This document shows positions 34,617 to 43,210 of a stretch of 64,000 nucleotides of DNA, in pieces. This DNA is from Bradyrhizobium sp. 170. GTDB lineage: Bacteria; Pseudomonadota; Alphaproteobacteria; Rhizobiales; Xanthobacteraceae. The stretch lies in assembly GCF_023101085.1 (NCBI RefSeq), contig NZ_CP064703.1, positions 2,790,001-2,854,000 of the forward strand. Direction: 5' to 3'. The notes beneath the pieces were generated by a model that had not been told where the DNA came from, searched no databases, and saw only the letters and a list, made by a program, of their open reading frames with translations. The position numbers and the translations under genes were made by a program. Every line of letters starts with the position of its first letter. The first letter of the stretch is position 1.

Positions 34617-35051
34617 ATGCGAACCAAGCACACGTTTCGTTTGCCTCCGGACCTTGCGGGCAAGCTCGCCGATCTTGCCAGCCGCAAGAGAGTACCTCAG
34701 GCGCTCATCGTCGAAACTGCGCTGGCCTCATTCCTGTCGCCGGATAATTCGGAGCGGATGGAGGCGGCGCTCGGCCGTCGCCTTGACCGGCTGACCCGGC
34801 ACGTCGAGCGGCTGGAGCGTCATATCACCATTTCAAATGAAGCGCTGGCCTTGTTCGTGCGGTTCTGGCTGACGGCAACGCCGCCGCTGCCTGATACGGC
34901 GCAGCCCGCTGCGCAGGCTAAGGGCCGGGAGCGGTATGAGGGGTTCGTCGAAGCCCTCGGGCGCCGGCTGGCCAGGGGCCAGACCCTGGCCCAGGAGATC
35001 TCGCTCGACATCGATCCGGCGCAAACGTCGCCAACCGTTCCTCGTAAGTGA
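34617..35051 (+). CDS. Ribbon-helix-helix (CopG-like) protein between traG and trbB
   Basis: 144 residues. N-terminal RHH pattern KHTFRLPPDLAGKLADLASR, then VPQALIVETALASFLSPDN; a coiled-coil-like middle (RRLDRLTRHVERLERHITIS, NEALALFVRFWLTATPPLP) and a short tail. It starts 10 nt after the traG stop, clearly in the same transcript. This position is conserved in rhizobial trb clusters; the protein is annotated as a CopG-type regulator, but autoregulation of the tra operon has not been shown here. It is the paralogue of the orphan at 2467. Confidence 0.85.
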   Translation: MRTKHTFRLPPDLAGKLADLASRKRVPQALIVETALASFLSPDNSERMEAALGRRLDRLTRHVERLERHITISNEALALFVRFWLTATPPLPDTAQPAAQAKGRERYEGFVEALGRRLARGQTLAQEISLDIDPAQTSPTVPRK

Positions 35052-35180
35052 TCCCGCCATCTTTTCTTTTGCTACGCCACGGCACGCCGCCTGATTTCAG
35101 CTTGTTGCACGAGCGCGTAACCTGCCTTTTCTACTGATCCCCACCGCCGAGCTCATATCTTGGCGACCTCGGGGGCAAGC

Positions 35181-36149
35181 GTGGCAGTTCATTCCTTTCA
35201 GTCCGAGGCGGCCTCGCGTGGTGCACGTATGTTGCGCACCGCGCTCGGATCGACGATAGCGGCCTGGCTCGAAGACGCTGGGATCGTCGAGGTCATGCTA
35301 AATCCCGATGGCCGGCTCTGGGTCGATCGGTTGTCGGGGGGCATGACAGATACCGGCGAGCGTCTCGCCGCAGCCGACGGCGAGCGCATCGTGCGGCTCG
35401 TTGCCCATCACGTCGGCGCTGAGGTTCATCCGGCAAGTCCCCGCGTCTCGGCCGAGTTGCCCGAGACGGGAGAGCGTTTTGAAGGGTTGCTGCCGCCCGT
35501 GGTGACCGCTCCAGCCTTTGCCATTCGCAAGCCGGCGGTGGCCGTCTTCACGCTCGACGACTATGTCGCCGCCGGCATCCTGACAGTCGCTCAGGCTGAA
35601 GGGCTGCGGAACGCTGTCCGGGACCGTCAAAACATCCTCGTGGCCGGCGGTACTTCGACCGGCAAGACCACGCTGACTAATGCGCTGCTGGCCGAGATTG
35701 CAAAAACTGCAGATCGTGTCGTGCTGATCGAGGATACGCGCGAACTCCAATGCAAGTCGGCTAACCTCGTGGCGCTGCGCACCAAGGATGGTGTCGCCTC
35801 GCTGTCCGACCTCGTGCGCTCCTCGCTCCGGCTACGCCCCGACCGAATCCCGATCGGTGAGGTGCGAGGGGCCGAGGCGCTCGACCTTCTCAAGGCATGG
35901 GGCACCGGCCATCCTGGTGGCGTCGGCACCATTCACGCCGGCACGGCGCTTGGCGCCCTTCGCCGCCTCGAACAGCTTATCCAGGAAGCCGTCATCACTG
36001 TGCCGCGCGCGCTGATTGCGGACACCATCGACGTGATTACGGTTCTCTCCGGCCGCGGCGCAGACCGTCGGCTGACAGAACTCGCGCGTGTCGATGGCCT
36101 GACGACCGAGGGGGACTACCTCATTTTACCCGCAGGAGACCCATCATGA
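35181..36149 (+). CDS. trbB: TrbB, type IV secretion ATPase (VirB11-like)
   Basis: 322 residues. Hexameric traffic ATPase of the mating channel. Walker [19 protein letters not shown] (about residues 163-172), Asp box LIEDTRELQ, Walker B region [20 protein letters not shown] and His box [11 protein letters not shown] chose GTG 35181 ([10 protein letters not shown]) with CGGGGGCAAG upstream; TTG 35160 is an alternative. Its TGA overlaps the trbC ATG (ATGA), so the two are translationally coupled. Confidence 0.92.
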   Translation: MAVHSFQSEAASRGARMLRTALGSTIAAWLEDAGIVEVMLNPDGRLWVDRLSGGMTDTGERLAAADGERIVRLVAHHVGAEVHPASPRVSAELPETGERFEGLLPPVVTAPAFAIRKPAVAVFTLDDYVAAGILTVAQAEGLRNAVRDRQNILVAGGTSTGKTTLTNALLAEIAKTADRVVLIEDTRELQCKSANLVALRTKDGVASLSDLVRSSLRLRPDRIPIGEVRGAEALDLLKAWGTGHPGGVGTIHAGTALGALRRLEQLIQEAVITVPRALIADTIDVITVLSGRGADRRLTELARVDGLTTEGDYLILPAGDPS

Positions 36150-36469
36150 ACGGCGTCACATTGAGAAGCGCGATGATAGCTGTTGCGGTAGCTCTCAGCT
36201 CTGTGGCGATCTCGCCCACTGCAGAGGCCGCTGGCTCCAACATGCCGTGGGAGCAGCCGCTTAACCAGATCCTGCAGTCGGTCGAGGGGCCCGTCGCCAA
36301 GATTCTGGCCGTGATCATCATCATCGTCACGGGCCTTACGCTCGCCTTCGGCGACACTTCGGGCGGTTTTCGGCGCCTGATCCAGATCGTTTTCGGTCTG
36401 TCGATCGCGTTCGCAGCCTCGAGCTTCTTCCTGGCATTTTTCTCATTCGGCGGCGGAGTGCTGATCTGA
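36146..36469 (+). CDS. trbC: TrbC, conjugative pilin precursor (VirB2-like)
   Basis: 107 residues: signal peptide (MIAVAVALSSVAISPTAEAA) then two hydrophobic segments (ILAVIIIIVTGLTLAFG; IVFGLSIAFAASSFFLAFFS), the pilin layout. RP4-type TrbC is processed and cyclised; whether this one is cannot be told. It overlaps trbB by 4 nt, and its stop overlaps the trbD ATG by one base (TGATGG). Confidence 0.9.
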   Translation: MNGVTLRSAMIAVAVALSSVAISPTAEAAGSNMPWEQPLNQILQSVEGPVAKILAVIIIIVTGLTLAFGDTSGGFRRLIQIVFGLSIAFAASSFFLAFFSFGGGVLI

Positions 36470-36732
36470 TGGACGGGCCGGTTGAAGGTTTTGCAATTCC
36501 GGTGCACCGCGCGCTGACCGAACCGATCCTGCTCGGCGGCGCGCCGCGTGCGATCGCCATCGTCAACGGCACCGTTGCCGCTGCGCTCGGCCTCGGCCTG
36601 CGGCTGTGGATCGCGGGCCTCCTGATCTGGGCAATTGGTCATGCCGCTGCCGTCTGGGCCGCGAAGCGCGATCCGCTCTTTGTCGAGACTGCAAGACGCC
36701 ATCTGCGCATCCCAACCCATCTGAATGTGTGA
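36469..36732 (+). CDS. trbD: TrbD (VirB3-like)
   Basis: 87 residues. A short inner-membrane protein of the mating channel. Opening VEGFAIPVHRALTEPILLGG is characteristic of VirB3/TrbD; two membrane segments (AIAIVNGTVAAALGLGL and WIAGLLIWAIGHAAAVWAA). It follows trbC with overlapping stop/start. trbE starts 8 nt after its stop; an alternative trbE GTG at 36725 would overlap it. Confidence 0.9.
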   Translation: MDGPVEGFAIPVHRALTEPILLGGAPRAIAIVNGTVAAALGLGLRLWIAGLLIWAIGHAAAVWAAKRDPLFVETARRHLRIPTHLNV

Positions 36733-36739
36733 GCAACCA

Positions 36740-39181
36740 ATGATGAACCTTGCCGAATACCGCCGCTCCGCTACACATCTTGCGGATTTCCTGCCATGGG
36801 CCGCACTGGTCGACGAAGGCATCGTCCTCAACAAGGACGGATCGTTTCAGAGGACCGCGCGCTTTCGCGGGCCCGATCTTGATTCCTCTGTTCCAGCAGA
36901 ACTTGTTGCGGTTGCCGGCCGCCTCAATAACGCCTTGAGGCGCCTCGGATCCGGCTGGGCGGTGTTTGTTGAAGCGCAGAGGTATTCATCGAATGCCTAT
37001 CCACCGAGCAGTTGTCCAGACGTGGCATCGGCCATGGTCGATGCCGAGCGCCGGGCGCAGTTCGAGGAAGAGGGAGCTCACTACGAGTCAGCCTATTTCC
37101 TCACCTTCCTGTATCTGCCGCCGGCCGAGGACGCGGCGCGCGCCGAGCGCCTCCTTTATGAGGGACCTGAGCGTGGGGAGGCTGCCGGCGCCCACCAGGT
37201 ATTGCGCGGCTTTGTCGATCGGACCGACCGCGTGCTGCAACTGGTCGAAGGGTTTATGCCGGAGTGCCGATGGCTCGATGACGGCGAGACCCTGACGTAC
37301 CTGCATGCTTGCGTCTCGACCAAGATACATCGCGTCCGCGTTCCCGAGATTCCCATGTATCTCGATGCGCTGTTGGCGGACGAGCCCCTGACGGGTGGGC
37401 TCGAGCCGATGCTGGGCGACCAACAACTGCGGGTGCTCACGATTGTTGGGTTCCCGACGGCAACCACGCCGGGGATTCTGGACGATCTCAATCGGCTTGC
37501 CTTCCCTTATCGTTGGTCGACCCGGGCGATCATGCTCGACAAGGCAGACGCAACGAAGCTCCTGACCAGGATCCGGCGGCAATGGTTCGCCAAACGGAAA
37601 TCCGTTGCCGCAATCCTGAAGGAGGTGATGACCAACGAGACTTCGTCTCTCATCGATACCGACGCTAGCAACAAGGCTATCGACGCCGACGCTGCGTTGC
37701 AGGAGCTCGGCTCCGATCTGATCGGAGAGGGCTTTGTCACCGCCACGATCACAGTCTGGGACGAGAATCCGCGCATCGCGGACGAACGGTTGCGCTTGGT
37801 CGAGAAGGTCATTCAAGGACGCGACTTCACGTGCATGGTGGAGACCATCAATGCCGTCGATGCCTGGCTGGGCTCGTTGCCCGGCCACGTCTATGCCAAC
37901 GTCCGCCAGCCGCCGGTCTCGACCCTTAACATCGCCCACATGATCCCGTTGTCCGCGGTTTGGGCAGGGCCGGCGAGAGACACTCATCTCGGCGCGCCGC
38001 CGCTGTTCTTCGCGCGGACGGAAGGATCCACACCGTTCCGCTTCTCCCTCCACGTCGGGGACGTTGGGCACACGCTGGTGGTCGGTCCGACCGGTGCCGG
38101 CAAGTCGGTGCTGCTGGCGCTGATGGCGCTGCAGTTCCGCCGGTATCCAAGCTCCCAGGTCTTTGCCTTCGACTTCGGCGGCTCGATCCGGGCCGCGGCG
38201 CTTGCCATGAAGGGCGATTGGCATGATCTCGGCGGCGCGCTGTCCGATAGCGCCTCCGAACCGGTCGCGCTGCAGCCGCTTGCCATGATCGACGATGCGG
38301 CCGAGCGCGGCTGGGCCGCGGGATGGATCGCAGCCATTCTCGCCCGCGAAAAGATCGACGTGACGCCTGAAGCCAAGGAGCATCTTTGGTCGGCGCTGTC
38401 TTCGCTGGCTTCTGCGCCCGCGGGCGAACGAACGCTGACCGGTTTGTCCGTGCTGCTGCAGTCCCAGGGCCTGAAAAGGGCTCTTCAACCCTACTGCCTC
38501 GGTGGCCCCTTTGGGTGGCTGCTCGATGCCGAAGCGGAGCAACTCGGTTCGGCTTCGGTCCAGGTGTTCGAGACTGAAGGCCTGATCGGCACCGGAGCCG
38601 CACCGGCCGTGCTCGCCTATCTCTTCCATCGGATCGAAGGCCATCTCGACGGAAGGCCGACGCTGCTCATCATCGATGAAGGTTGGCTTGCGCTCGATGA
38701 CGCAGGGTTTGCGGGGCAGATCCGCGAATGGCTGAAGACATTGCGGAAGAAGAACGCTTCCGTCATCTTTGCCACCCAGTCGCTCTCGGATATCGACGGG
38801 TCCGCGATTGCGCCTGCGATTATCGAGAGCTGCCCGACTCGGCTGTTCCTGCCGAACGAGCGCGCGATCGAGCCGCAGATCTCGGCGATCTATCGGCGCT
38901 TCGGTCTCAACGACCGCCAGATCGAGATCCTCGCGCGCGCCACGCCCAAGCGCGACTACTACTGCCAGTCACGGCGCGGCAATCGCCTGTTCGAGCTGGG
39001 TCTAGAAGAATTCGCACTCGCCTTCACAGCAGCTTCATCAACGTCCGATCAGGCGATGATTGAGCGCGTGCTCGCCGAACACGGCCGTGATGATTTTGTC
39101 ACCGGTTGGCTCGCCGCGCGCGGGTTAGGTTGGGCCGCCGATCTCATTCCTGGTCTCATCAAGCAGGAGGGCTTGTCATGA
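36740..39181 (+). CDS. trbE: TrbE, type IV secretion ATPase (VirB4-like)
   Basis: 813 residues, full length for the family. It energises pilus assembly and substrate transfer at the inner membrane. CagE/TrbE N-terminal domain (NLAEYRRSATHLADFLPWAA to about 300), then the ATPase with Walker A GHTLVVGPTGAGKSVLLALM (about 450-460) and Walker B PTLLIIDEGWLALDDAGFAG, and VIFATQSLSDIDGSAIAPAI. Double ATG at 36740/36743; the GTG frame start at 36725 is less likely. Its TGA overlaps the trbJ ATG. Confidence 0.93.
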   Translation: MMNLAEYRRSATHLADFLPWAALVDEGIVLNKDGSFQRTARFRGPDLDSSVPAELVAVAGRLNNALRRLGSGWAVFVEAQRYSSNAYPPSSCPDVASAMVDAERRAQFEEEGAHYESAYFLTFLYLPPAEDAARAERLLYEGPERGEAAGAHQVLRGFVDRTDRVLQLVEGFMPECRWLDDGETLTYLHACVSTKIHRVRVPEIPMYLDALLADEPLTGGLEPMLGDQQLRVLTIVGFPTATTPGILDDLNRLAFPYRWSTRAIMLDKADATKLLTRIRRQWFAKRKSVAAILKEVMTNETSSLIDTDASNKAIDADAALQELGSDLIGEGFVTATITVWDENPRIADERLRLVEKVIQGRDFTCMVETINAVDAWLGSLPGHVYANVRQPPVSTLNIAHMIPLSAVWAGPARDTHLGAPPLFFARTEGSTPFRFSLHVGDVGHTLVVGPTGAGKSVLLALMALQFRRYPSSQVFAFDFGGSIRAAALAMKGDWHDLGGALSDSASEPVALQPLAMIDDAAERGWAAGWIAAILAREKIDVTPEAKEHLWSALSSLASAPAGERTLTGLSVLLQSQGLKRALQPYCLGGPFGWLLDAEAEQLGSASVQVFETEGLIGTGAAPAVLAYLFHRIEGHLDGRPTLLIIDEGWLALDDAGFAGQIREWLKTLRKKNASVIFATQSLSDIDGSAIAPAIIESCPTRLFLPNERAIEPQISAIYRRFGLNDRQIEILARATPKRDYYCQSRRGNRLFELGLEEFALAFTAASSTSDQAMIERVLAEHGRDDFVTGWLAARGLGWAADLIPGLIKQEGLS

Positions 39182-39915
39182 AGCGCCTCCCGTACCTCGC
39201 CGCCGCGAGCGCCATCACCATTGCCGTCGCATGCGCAGTTTCGCCCGCGTCGGCCCAACTGATCGTGTTCGATCCTAACAACTATGCGCAGAATGTGCTC
39301 ACGGCTGCACGTGAGCTGCAGCAGATCAACAACCAGATCACCTCGCTGCAGAATCAGGCGCAGATGTTGATCAACCAGGCCAAACATCTCGCCAGCATGC
39401 CGTATTCCTCGTTGCAGCAGCTCGATCAATCGATTCAACGAACCCAGCTGCTTCTCGCCCAGGCCCAGCGCATTGCCTACGATATCAAGCAGATCGATCA
39501 AGCGTTCACGACGACCTATGCGCCGGCCTCGACGAACGAGTCAGATCAAGCCCTAATCTTGAATGCGCAAACGCGCTGGCAGAATTCTGTGGCGGGTTTG
39601 CAGGATGCCTTGCGCGTTCAGGCGACCGTGGTCGGTAATCTCGACACCCACCGCAAAGAGATGTCGGCTCTCGTCAGCTCAAGCCAGGGCGCGACCGGCG
39701 CGCTACAGGCCAGCCAGGCCGGCAATCAGCTCCTTGGTTTGCAGGCGCAACAGCTCGCCGACCTTACGGCAGCAGTTGCCGCGCAGGGGCGGGCGCAAAA
39801 TCTCGAAACGGCCCAGCGTACCACCGCGCAGGATCAGGGCAGGGAGCAGCTTCGTCGCTTTCTCGCACCCGGTCGTGGCTATCAGCCTTCGAGAGTTCGG
39901 ATGTTTCACCAATGA
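39178..39915 (+). CDS. trbJ: TrbJ (VirB5-like) periplasmic component
   Basis: 245 residues with a signal peptide (LPYLAAASAITIAVACAVSP, cut after ASAQ). The mature protein is Gln/Leu-rich helical and probably coiled coil (ELQQINNQITSLQNQAQMLI, SLQQLDQSIQRTQLLLAQAQ). VirB5-class proteins are minor pilus or adhesion components. It overlaps trbE by 4 nt and trbK by 4 nt. Confidence 0.9.
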   Translation: MKRLPYLAAASAITIAVACAVSPASAQLIVFDPNNYAQNVLTAARELQQINNQITSLQNQAQMLINQAKHLASMPYSSLQQLDQSIQRTQLLLAQAQRIAYDIKQIDQAFTTTYAPASTNESDQALILNAQTRWQNSVAGLQDALRVQATVVGNLDTHRKEMSALVSSSQGATGALQASQAGNQLLGLQAQQLADLTAAVAAQGRAQNLETAQRTTAQDQGREQLRRFLAPGRGYQPSRVRMFHQ

Positions 39916-40295
39916 GCGGACGTGGTGGACTTAAGCGGGTGATGCTTGTGACGACAGCGGCTGCCGTCCCCATCCTTGTCGTAGCGTGCACAATCCAGCT
40001 CCGCGGCGACAGCGACGGTCCACCGGCTAGATCGTCGGCATCCCGGGCAGCCAGTCCGCTTGGCGGCGAACTCGAACGCTGCCGGAAGGTCACCTCCGAG
40101 CAGGTTGCAGAACTCCAGGAGTGCCGTCTGATTTGGGCGGAGAACCGCCGTCGCTTCCTTGGATCAAAGAAAACATCGGGCGTTACTTCCGCCGATGCTC
40201 AACCAGGCAGCCCGACACCCTCGTTGGCGCAGCCCAAGCATCCCGATCGTCTCCCCCAGGGCTGGCCGCCCGTTGCAACACCCGAACGCGAGTGA
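39912..40295 (+). CDS. trbK: TrbK-alt, putative entry-exclusion lipoprotein-like protein
   Basis: 127 residues. An N-terminal hydrophobic stretch ends in a Cys (VMLVTTAAAVPILVVACTIQ), suggesting a lipoprotein. The middle carries the TrbK-alt hallmark ELERCRKVTSEQVAELQECR. Its position between trbJ and trbL is the standard one. Family members are proposed to prevent entry of a related element; not shown for this one. Confidence 0.85.
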   Translation: MSGRGGLKRVMLVTTAAAVPILVVACTIQLRGDSDGPPARSSASRAASPLGGELERCRKVTSEQVAELQECRLIWAENRRRFLGSKKTSGVTSADAQPGSPTPSLAQPKHPDRLPQGWPPVATPERE

Positions 40296-40299
40296 TTCC

Positions 40300-41547
40300 A
40301 TGGGTGGCACCGGCGTCATTGACCGATTTTTGGAAACTTTTACCCGCTATATCGACAGTGGCTTCGGGTTGCTTGGTAACGAAGTCGCGTTCCTCGCAAC
40401 CACGCTTGCCGCGATCGATGTCACGCTGGCCGCTCTGTTCTGGGCCTGGGGCACCGACGAGGACATCATCGCTCGCCTCGTAAAGAAGACGATGTTTGTC
40501 GGCGTGTTCGCTTACCTGATAGGCAACTGGAACAATCTCGCCCGCATCGTTTTCGAGAGCTTTGCCGGTCTCGGCCTCAAGGCCTCTGGGACGGGACTAA
40601 CCTCGGCTGAATTCCTGCGTCCGGGGCGGATCGCGCAGGTCGGTATCGATGCCGGGCGGCCCATTCTGGAATCGATCTCGGGCTTGATGGGCTATGTCAG
40701 CTTCTTTGAAAACTTCATTCAGATCGCCGTGCTGCTGTTCGCATGGGTGATCGTGCTGCTCGCCTTCTTCATCCTGGCGATCCAGCTCTTCGTCACCTTG
40801 ATCGAGTTCAAGCTGACGACGCTTGCCGGCTTCATCCTGATTCCCTTCGGGCTATTCGGCAAGACGGCCTTCGCCGCCGAACGCGTGCTCGGCAACGTCA
40901 TCTCGTCAGGCGTCAAAGTCATGGTTCTCGCTGTCATCGTCGGCATCGGCTCGACATTGTTCTCACAGTTCACCGCGGGCGCGAGCGGTGCGCAGATCGG
41001 CATTGAAGATGCCATGGCCCTCGTGCTCGCGGCATTAGCGCTGCTGGGTTTGGGAATCTTTGGGCCCGGTATCGCTAATGGCATCGTGTCCGGCGGTCCG
41101 CAGCTTGGCGCCGGAGCCGCCGCGGGCACGGGGTTAGCTGCCGGCGGGGTCGTGGTGGCCGGAGCGGGCGTCGCTGCCGGAAGCGCCGGTGCACTCGCCG
41201 GCGCGGCGCGCGGGACCGCGGCGCTAGCGGGTAGTGCGAGCGGGGCGTTCAGGACTGGTGGTTTGTCCGGCGTCGCGGATGCCGCCGCGTCCGCGATGAC
41301 GAGCCCGCTTCGTCGCCCCGCGGCTGCAAGCGGCTCGGCTTCAACTGGTGGCACTGCAGCCGGTGAAGCCAGCTCAGCCCAGCCACCGGCAAGTTCCTCA
41401 CCTCTGGACAGTCAGTCCAGTTGGGCCAGACGCATGAAGCGCATGCAGACCATGAGTCGTGGGGCGTCGGCCGCTACCAACGTCGTCCGCACTTCCGACC
41501 ATGGTGGCGGGGGCGCCTCCGTCGATCTCTCCGAAGGAGGGAAGTGA
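40300..41547 (+). CDS. trbL: TrbL (VirB6-like) inner-membrane channel protein
   Basis: 415 residues. Polytopic: about six membrane segments between residues 25 and 270 (EVAFLATTLAAIDVTLAALF, QIAVLLFAWVIVLLAFFILA, KVMVLAVIVGIGSTLF, AMALVLAALALLGLGIFGPG). Then a long Ala/Gly/Ser-rich, low-complexity tail (about 270-400), typical of TrbL. ATG 40300 lies 4 nt after the trbK stop. Its TGA overlaps the trbF ATG by one base. Confidence 0.92.
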   Translation: MGGTGVIDRFLETFTRYIDSGFGLLGNEVAFLATTLAAIDVTLAALFWAWGTDEDIIARLVKKTMFVGVFAYLIGNWNNLARIVFESFAGLGLKASGTGLTSAEFLRPGRIAQVGIDAGRPILESISGLMGYVSFFENFIQIAVLLFAWVIVLLAFFILAIQLFVTLIEFKLTTLAGFILIPFGLFGKTAFAAERVLGNVISSGVKVMVLAVIVGIGSTLFSQFTAGASGAQIGIEDAMALVLAALALLGLGIFGPGIANGIVSGGPQLGAGAAAGTGLAAGGVVVAGAGVAAGSAGALAGAARGTAALAGSASGAFRTGGLSGVADAAASAMTSPLRRPAAASGSASTGGTAAGEASSAQPPASSSPLDSQSSWARRMKRMQTMSRGASAATNVVRTSDHGGGGASVDLSEGGK

Positions 41548-42230
41548 TGTTCAAACGACCATCCGTTCATTATGGCCGTACGCCCGCGCCCGTAACGCCC
41601 TATCAGAAAGCGGCGCAAGTATGGGACGAGCGCATCGGCTCGGCGCGGGTGCAGGCCAAAAACTGGCGACTTATAGCCTTCGGTTCTCTGATCCTATCGG
41701 CCGGACTCGCATCAGGTCTCGTCTGGCAATCCACACAGGGAAGCATTACGCCTTGGGTCATTGAGGTCGATCGTCTCGGCCAGACACAGGCGGTCGGCCC
41801 AGCCAATCCCTTCTATCAACCGACCGATCCGCAGATCGCCTATCATTTAGCTCGCTTCATTGAAAACGTCCGCGGGCTGTCGGCTGATGCCATCCTGCTG
41901 CGTCAGGACTGGCTGCGCGCCTACGACTTTACGACCGATCGCGGCGCTGTCGCCCTCAACGACCACGCCCGCGTCAACGATCCCTTTGCCAAGCTAGGCA
42001 AGCTGCAGATCGCAGTGGAAATATCTAGCGTCATCCGTGCCTCGCCGGAAAGCTTTCGGGTCGCCTGGATCGAGCGCCGCTACGACAGTGGGCAGCTTAC
42101 CGCCACCGAGCGCTGGACCGCCATCCTCACCATCGTGATCGAAACTCCGCGCGATGCCGATCGTCTGCGCAAAAATCCTCTCGGGGTCTATGTCAACGCC
42201 ATCAACTGGTCGAAGGAGCTTGGGCAGTGA
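41547..42230 (+). CDS. trbF: TrbF (VirB8-like)
   Basis: 227 residues. Assembly factor with one N-terminal membrane segment (WRLIAFGSLILSAGLASGLV, about 43-62) and a periplasmic NTF2-like VirB8 fold (YHLARFIENVRGLSADAILL, VEISSVIRASPESFRVAWIE, TERWTAILTIVIETPRDADR). It opens with KRPSVHYGRTPAPVTPYQKA, conserved in TrbF. It ends overlapping the trbG start. Confidence 0.92.
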   Translation: MFKRPSVHYGRTPAPVTPYQKAAQVWDERIGSARVQAKNWRLIAFGSLILSAGLASGLVWQSTQGSITPWVIEVDRLGQTQAVGPANPFYQPTDPQIAYHLARFIENVRGLSADAILLRQDWLRAYDFTTDRGAVALNDHARVNDPFAKLGKLQIAVEISSVIRASPESFRVAWIERRYDSGQLTATERWTAILTIVIETPRDADRLRKNPLGVYVNAINWSKELGQ

Positions 42231-43210
42231 ATATGCAGATTCCTGGAGTCGCTAGCCCGAGTGTTCGCAAGGTCATGCACCCGCTTCTGTTTGCTTGCAT
42301 GTTTGCACTCAGCGGCTGTGCCACCTCGAAACCGCCGCAGATCAGCTACGACGACGATATCCCGCCACTTCCCAGTCCGCCGTCGCTGGCGGAGGATCGT
42401 CCGCGGTTCCTTCACGTTCCGCCGTCCTGGACGCCTGCGAAGGGAGGCAAGAAGGGAAACGTTGAGGCAAAGGAGCCTATTGCGCGGATCGAGACCGCCA
42501 ATGACGCTGCGCGCGTCGAGCCGCGTAGCGCCGGCTACTTCAATGCTGTGCAGGTCTTCCCTTTTAGTCCGGGCGCCCTCTATCAGATCTACGCGAGCCC
42601 CGGACAGATCACCGATATCGCACTCGAGCCCGGCGAGCAGCTCACGGGTTCGGGACCGGTATCGGCTGGCGACACCGTGCGCTGGGTCGTTGGCGACACC
42701 GAAAGCGGAAGCGGCGATACCAGACGTGTCCACATCATGGTCAAGCCGACGCGGCCTTCGATTGAGACCAACCTCGTGGTCAACACCGACCGGCGCACCT
42801 ATCTCATCGAGCTGCGCTCGCGTGAAAAGCCTTACATGCCATCAGTCGCTTGGTATTATCCGGAGGACCGGCCCGGCCGTACCCGAGCTGTTTCCTCGAC
42901 GCCAGTTCTTCCTGACTCTTCTCAGCGGCGCTATCGCTACACCGTCGAGGGCGACAATCCGCCTTGGCGGCCGGTCGGCGTCTATGACGATGGCCGCAAG
43001 GTCTATATCGAGTTCTCACCCGGCATCGTTCAGGGAGAAATGCCTCCGCTGTTTGTCATCGGTCCGGACGGCAATTCCGAGATCGTCAACTACCGAACCT
43101 ATCGTAACGTGCTAATCGTCGATCGGCTGTTTGCCGCGGCCGAGCTGCGACTTGGTGGCGACTCTCAGCAAAAGGTCCGAATCATCAGAAGCGACGGGAG
43201 ACCGTCGTGA
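42227..43210 (+). CDS. trbG: TrbG (VirB9-like) outer-membrane-complex lipoprotein
   Basis: 327 residues. Signal sequence with lipobox (LLFACMFALSGCATSKPP). VirB9 features: YFNAVQVFPFSPGALYQIYA, SPGQITDIALEPGEQL, KPTRPSIETNLVVNTDRRTY, then WRPVGVYDDGRKVYIEFSPG and a C-terminal strand domain. Forms the outer-membrane core with TrbI. GTG 42227 overlaps the trbF stop; ATG 42233 is equally possible. Confidence 0.92.
   Translation: MNMQIPGVASPSVRKVMHPLLFACMFALSGCATSKPPQISYDDDIPPLPSPPSLAEDRPRFLHVPPSWTPAKGGKKGNVEAKEPIARIETANDAARVEPRSAGYFNAVQVFPFSPGALYQIYASPGQITDIALEPGEQLTGSGPVSAGDTVRWVVGDTESGSGDTRRVHIMVKPTRPSIETNLVVNTDRRTYLIELRSREKPYMPSVAWYYPEDRPGRTRAVSSTPVLPDSSQRRYRYTVEGDNPPWRPVGVYDDGRKVYIEFSPGIVQGEMPPLFVIGPDGNSEIVNYRTYRNVLIVDRLFAAAELRLGGDSQQKVRIIRSDGRPS

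Noticed and set aside
37088..38644. 518-codon minus-strand frame inside trbE
   Set aside because: Shadow of trbE, which has Walker motifs and overlapping stop/start with its neighbours. The shadow has no recognisable domain.
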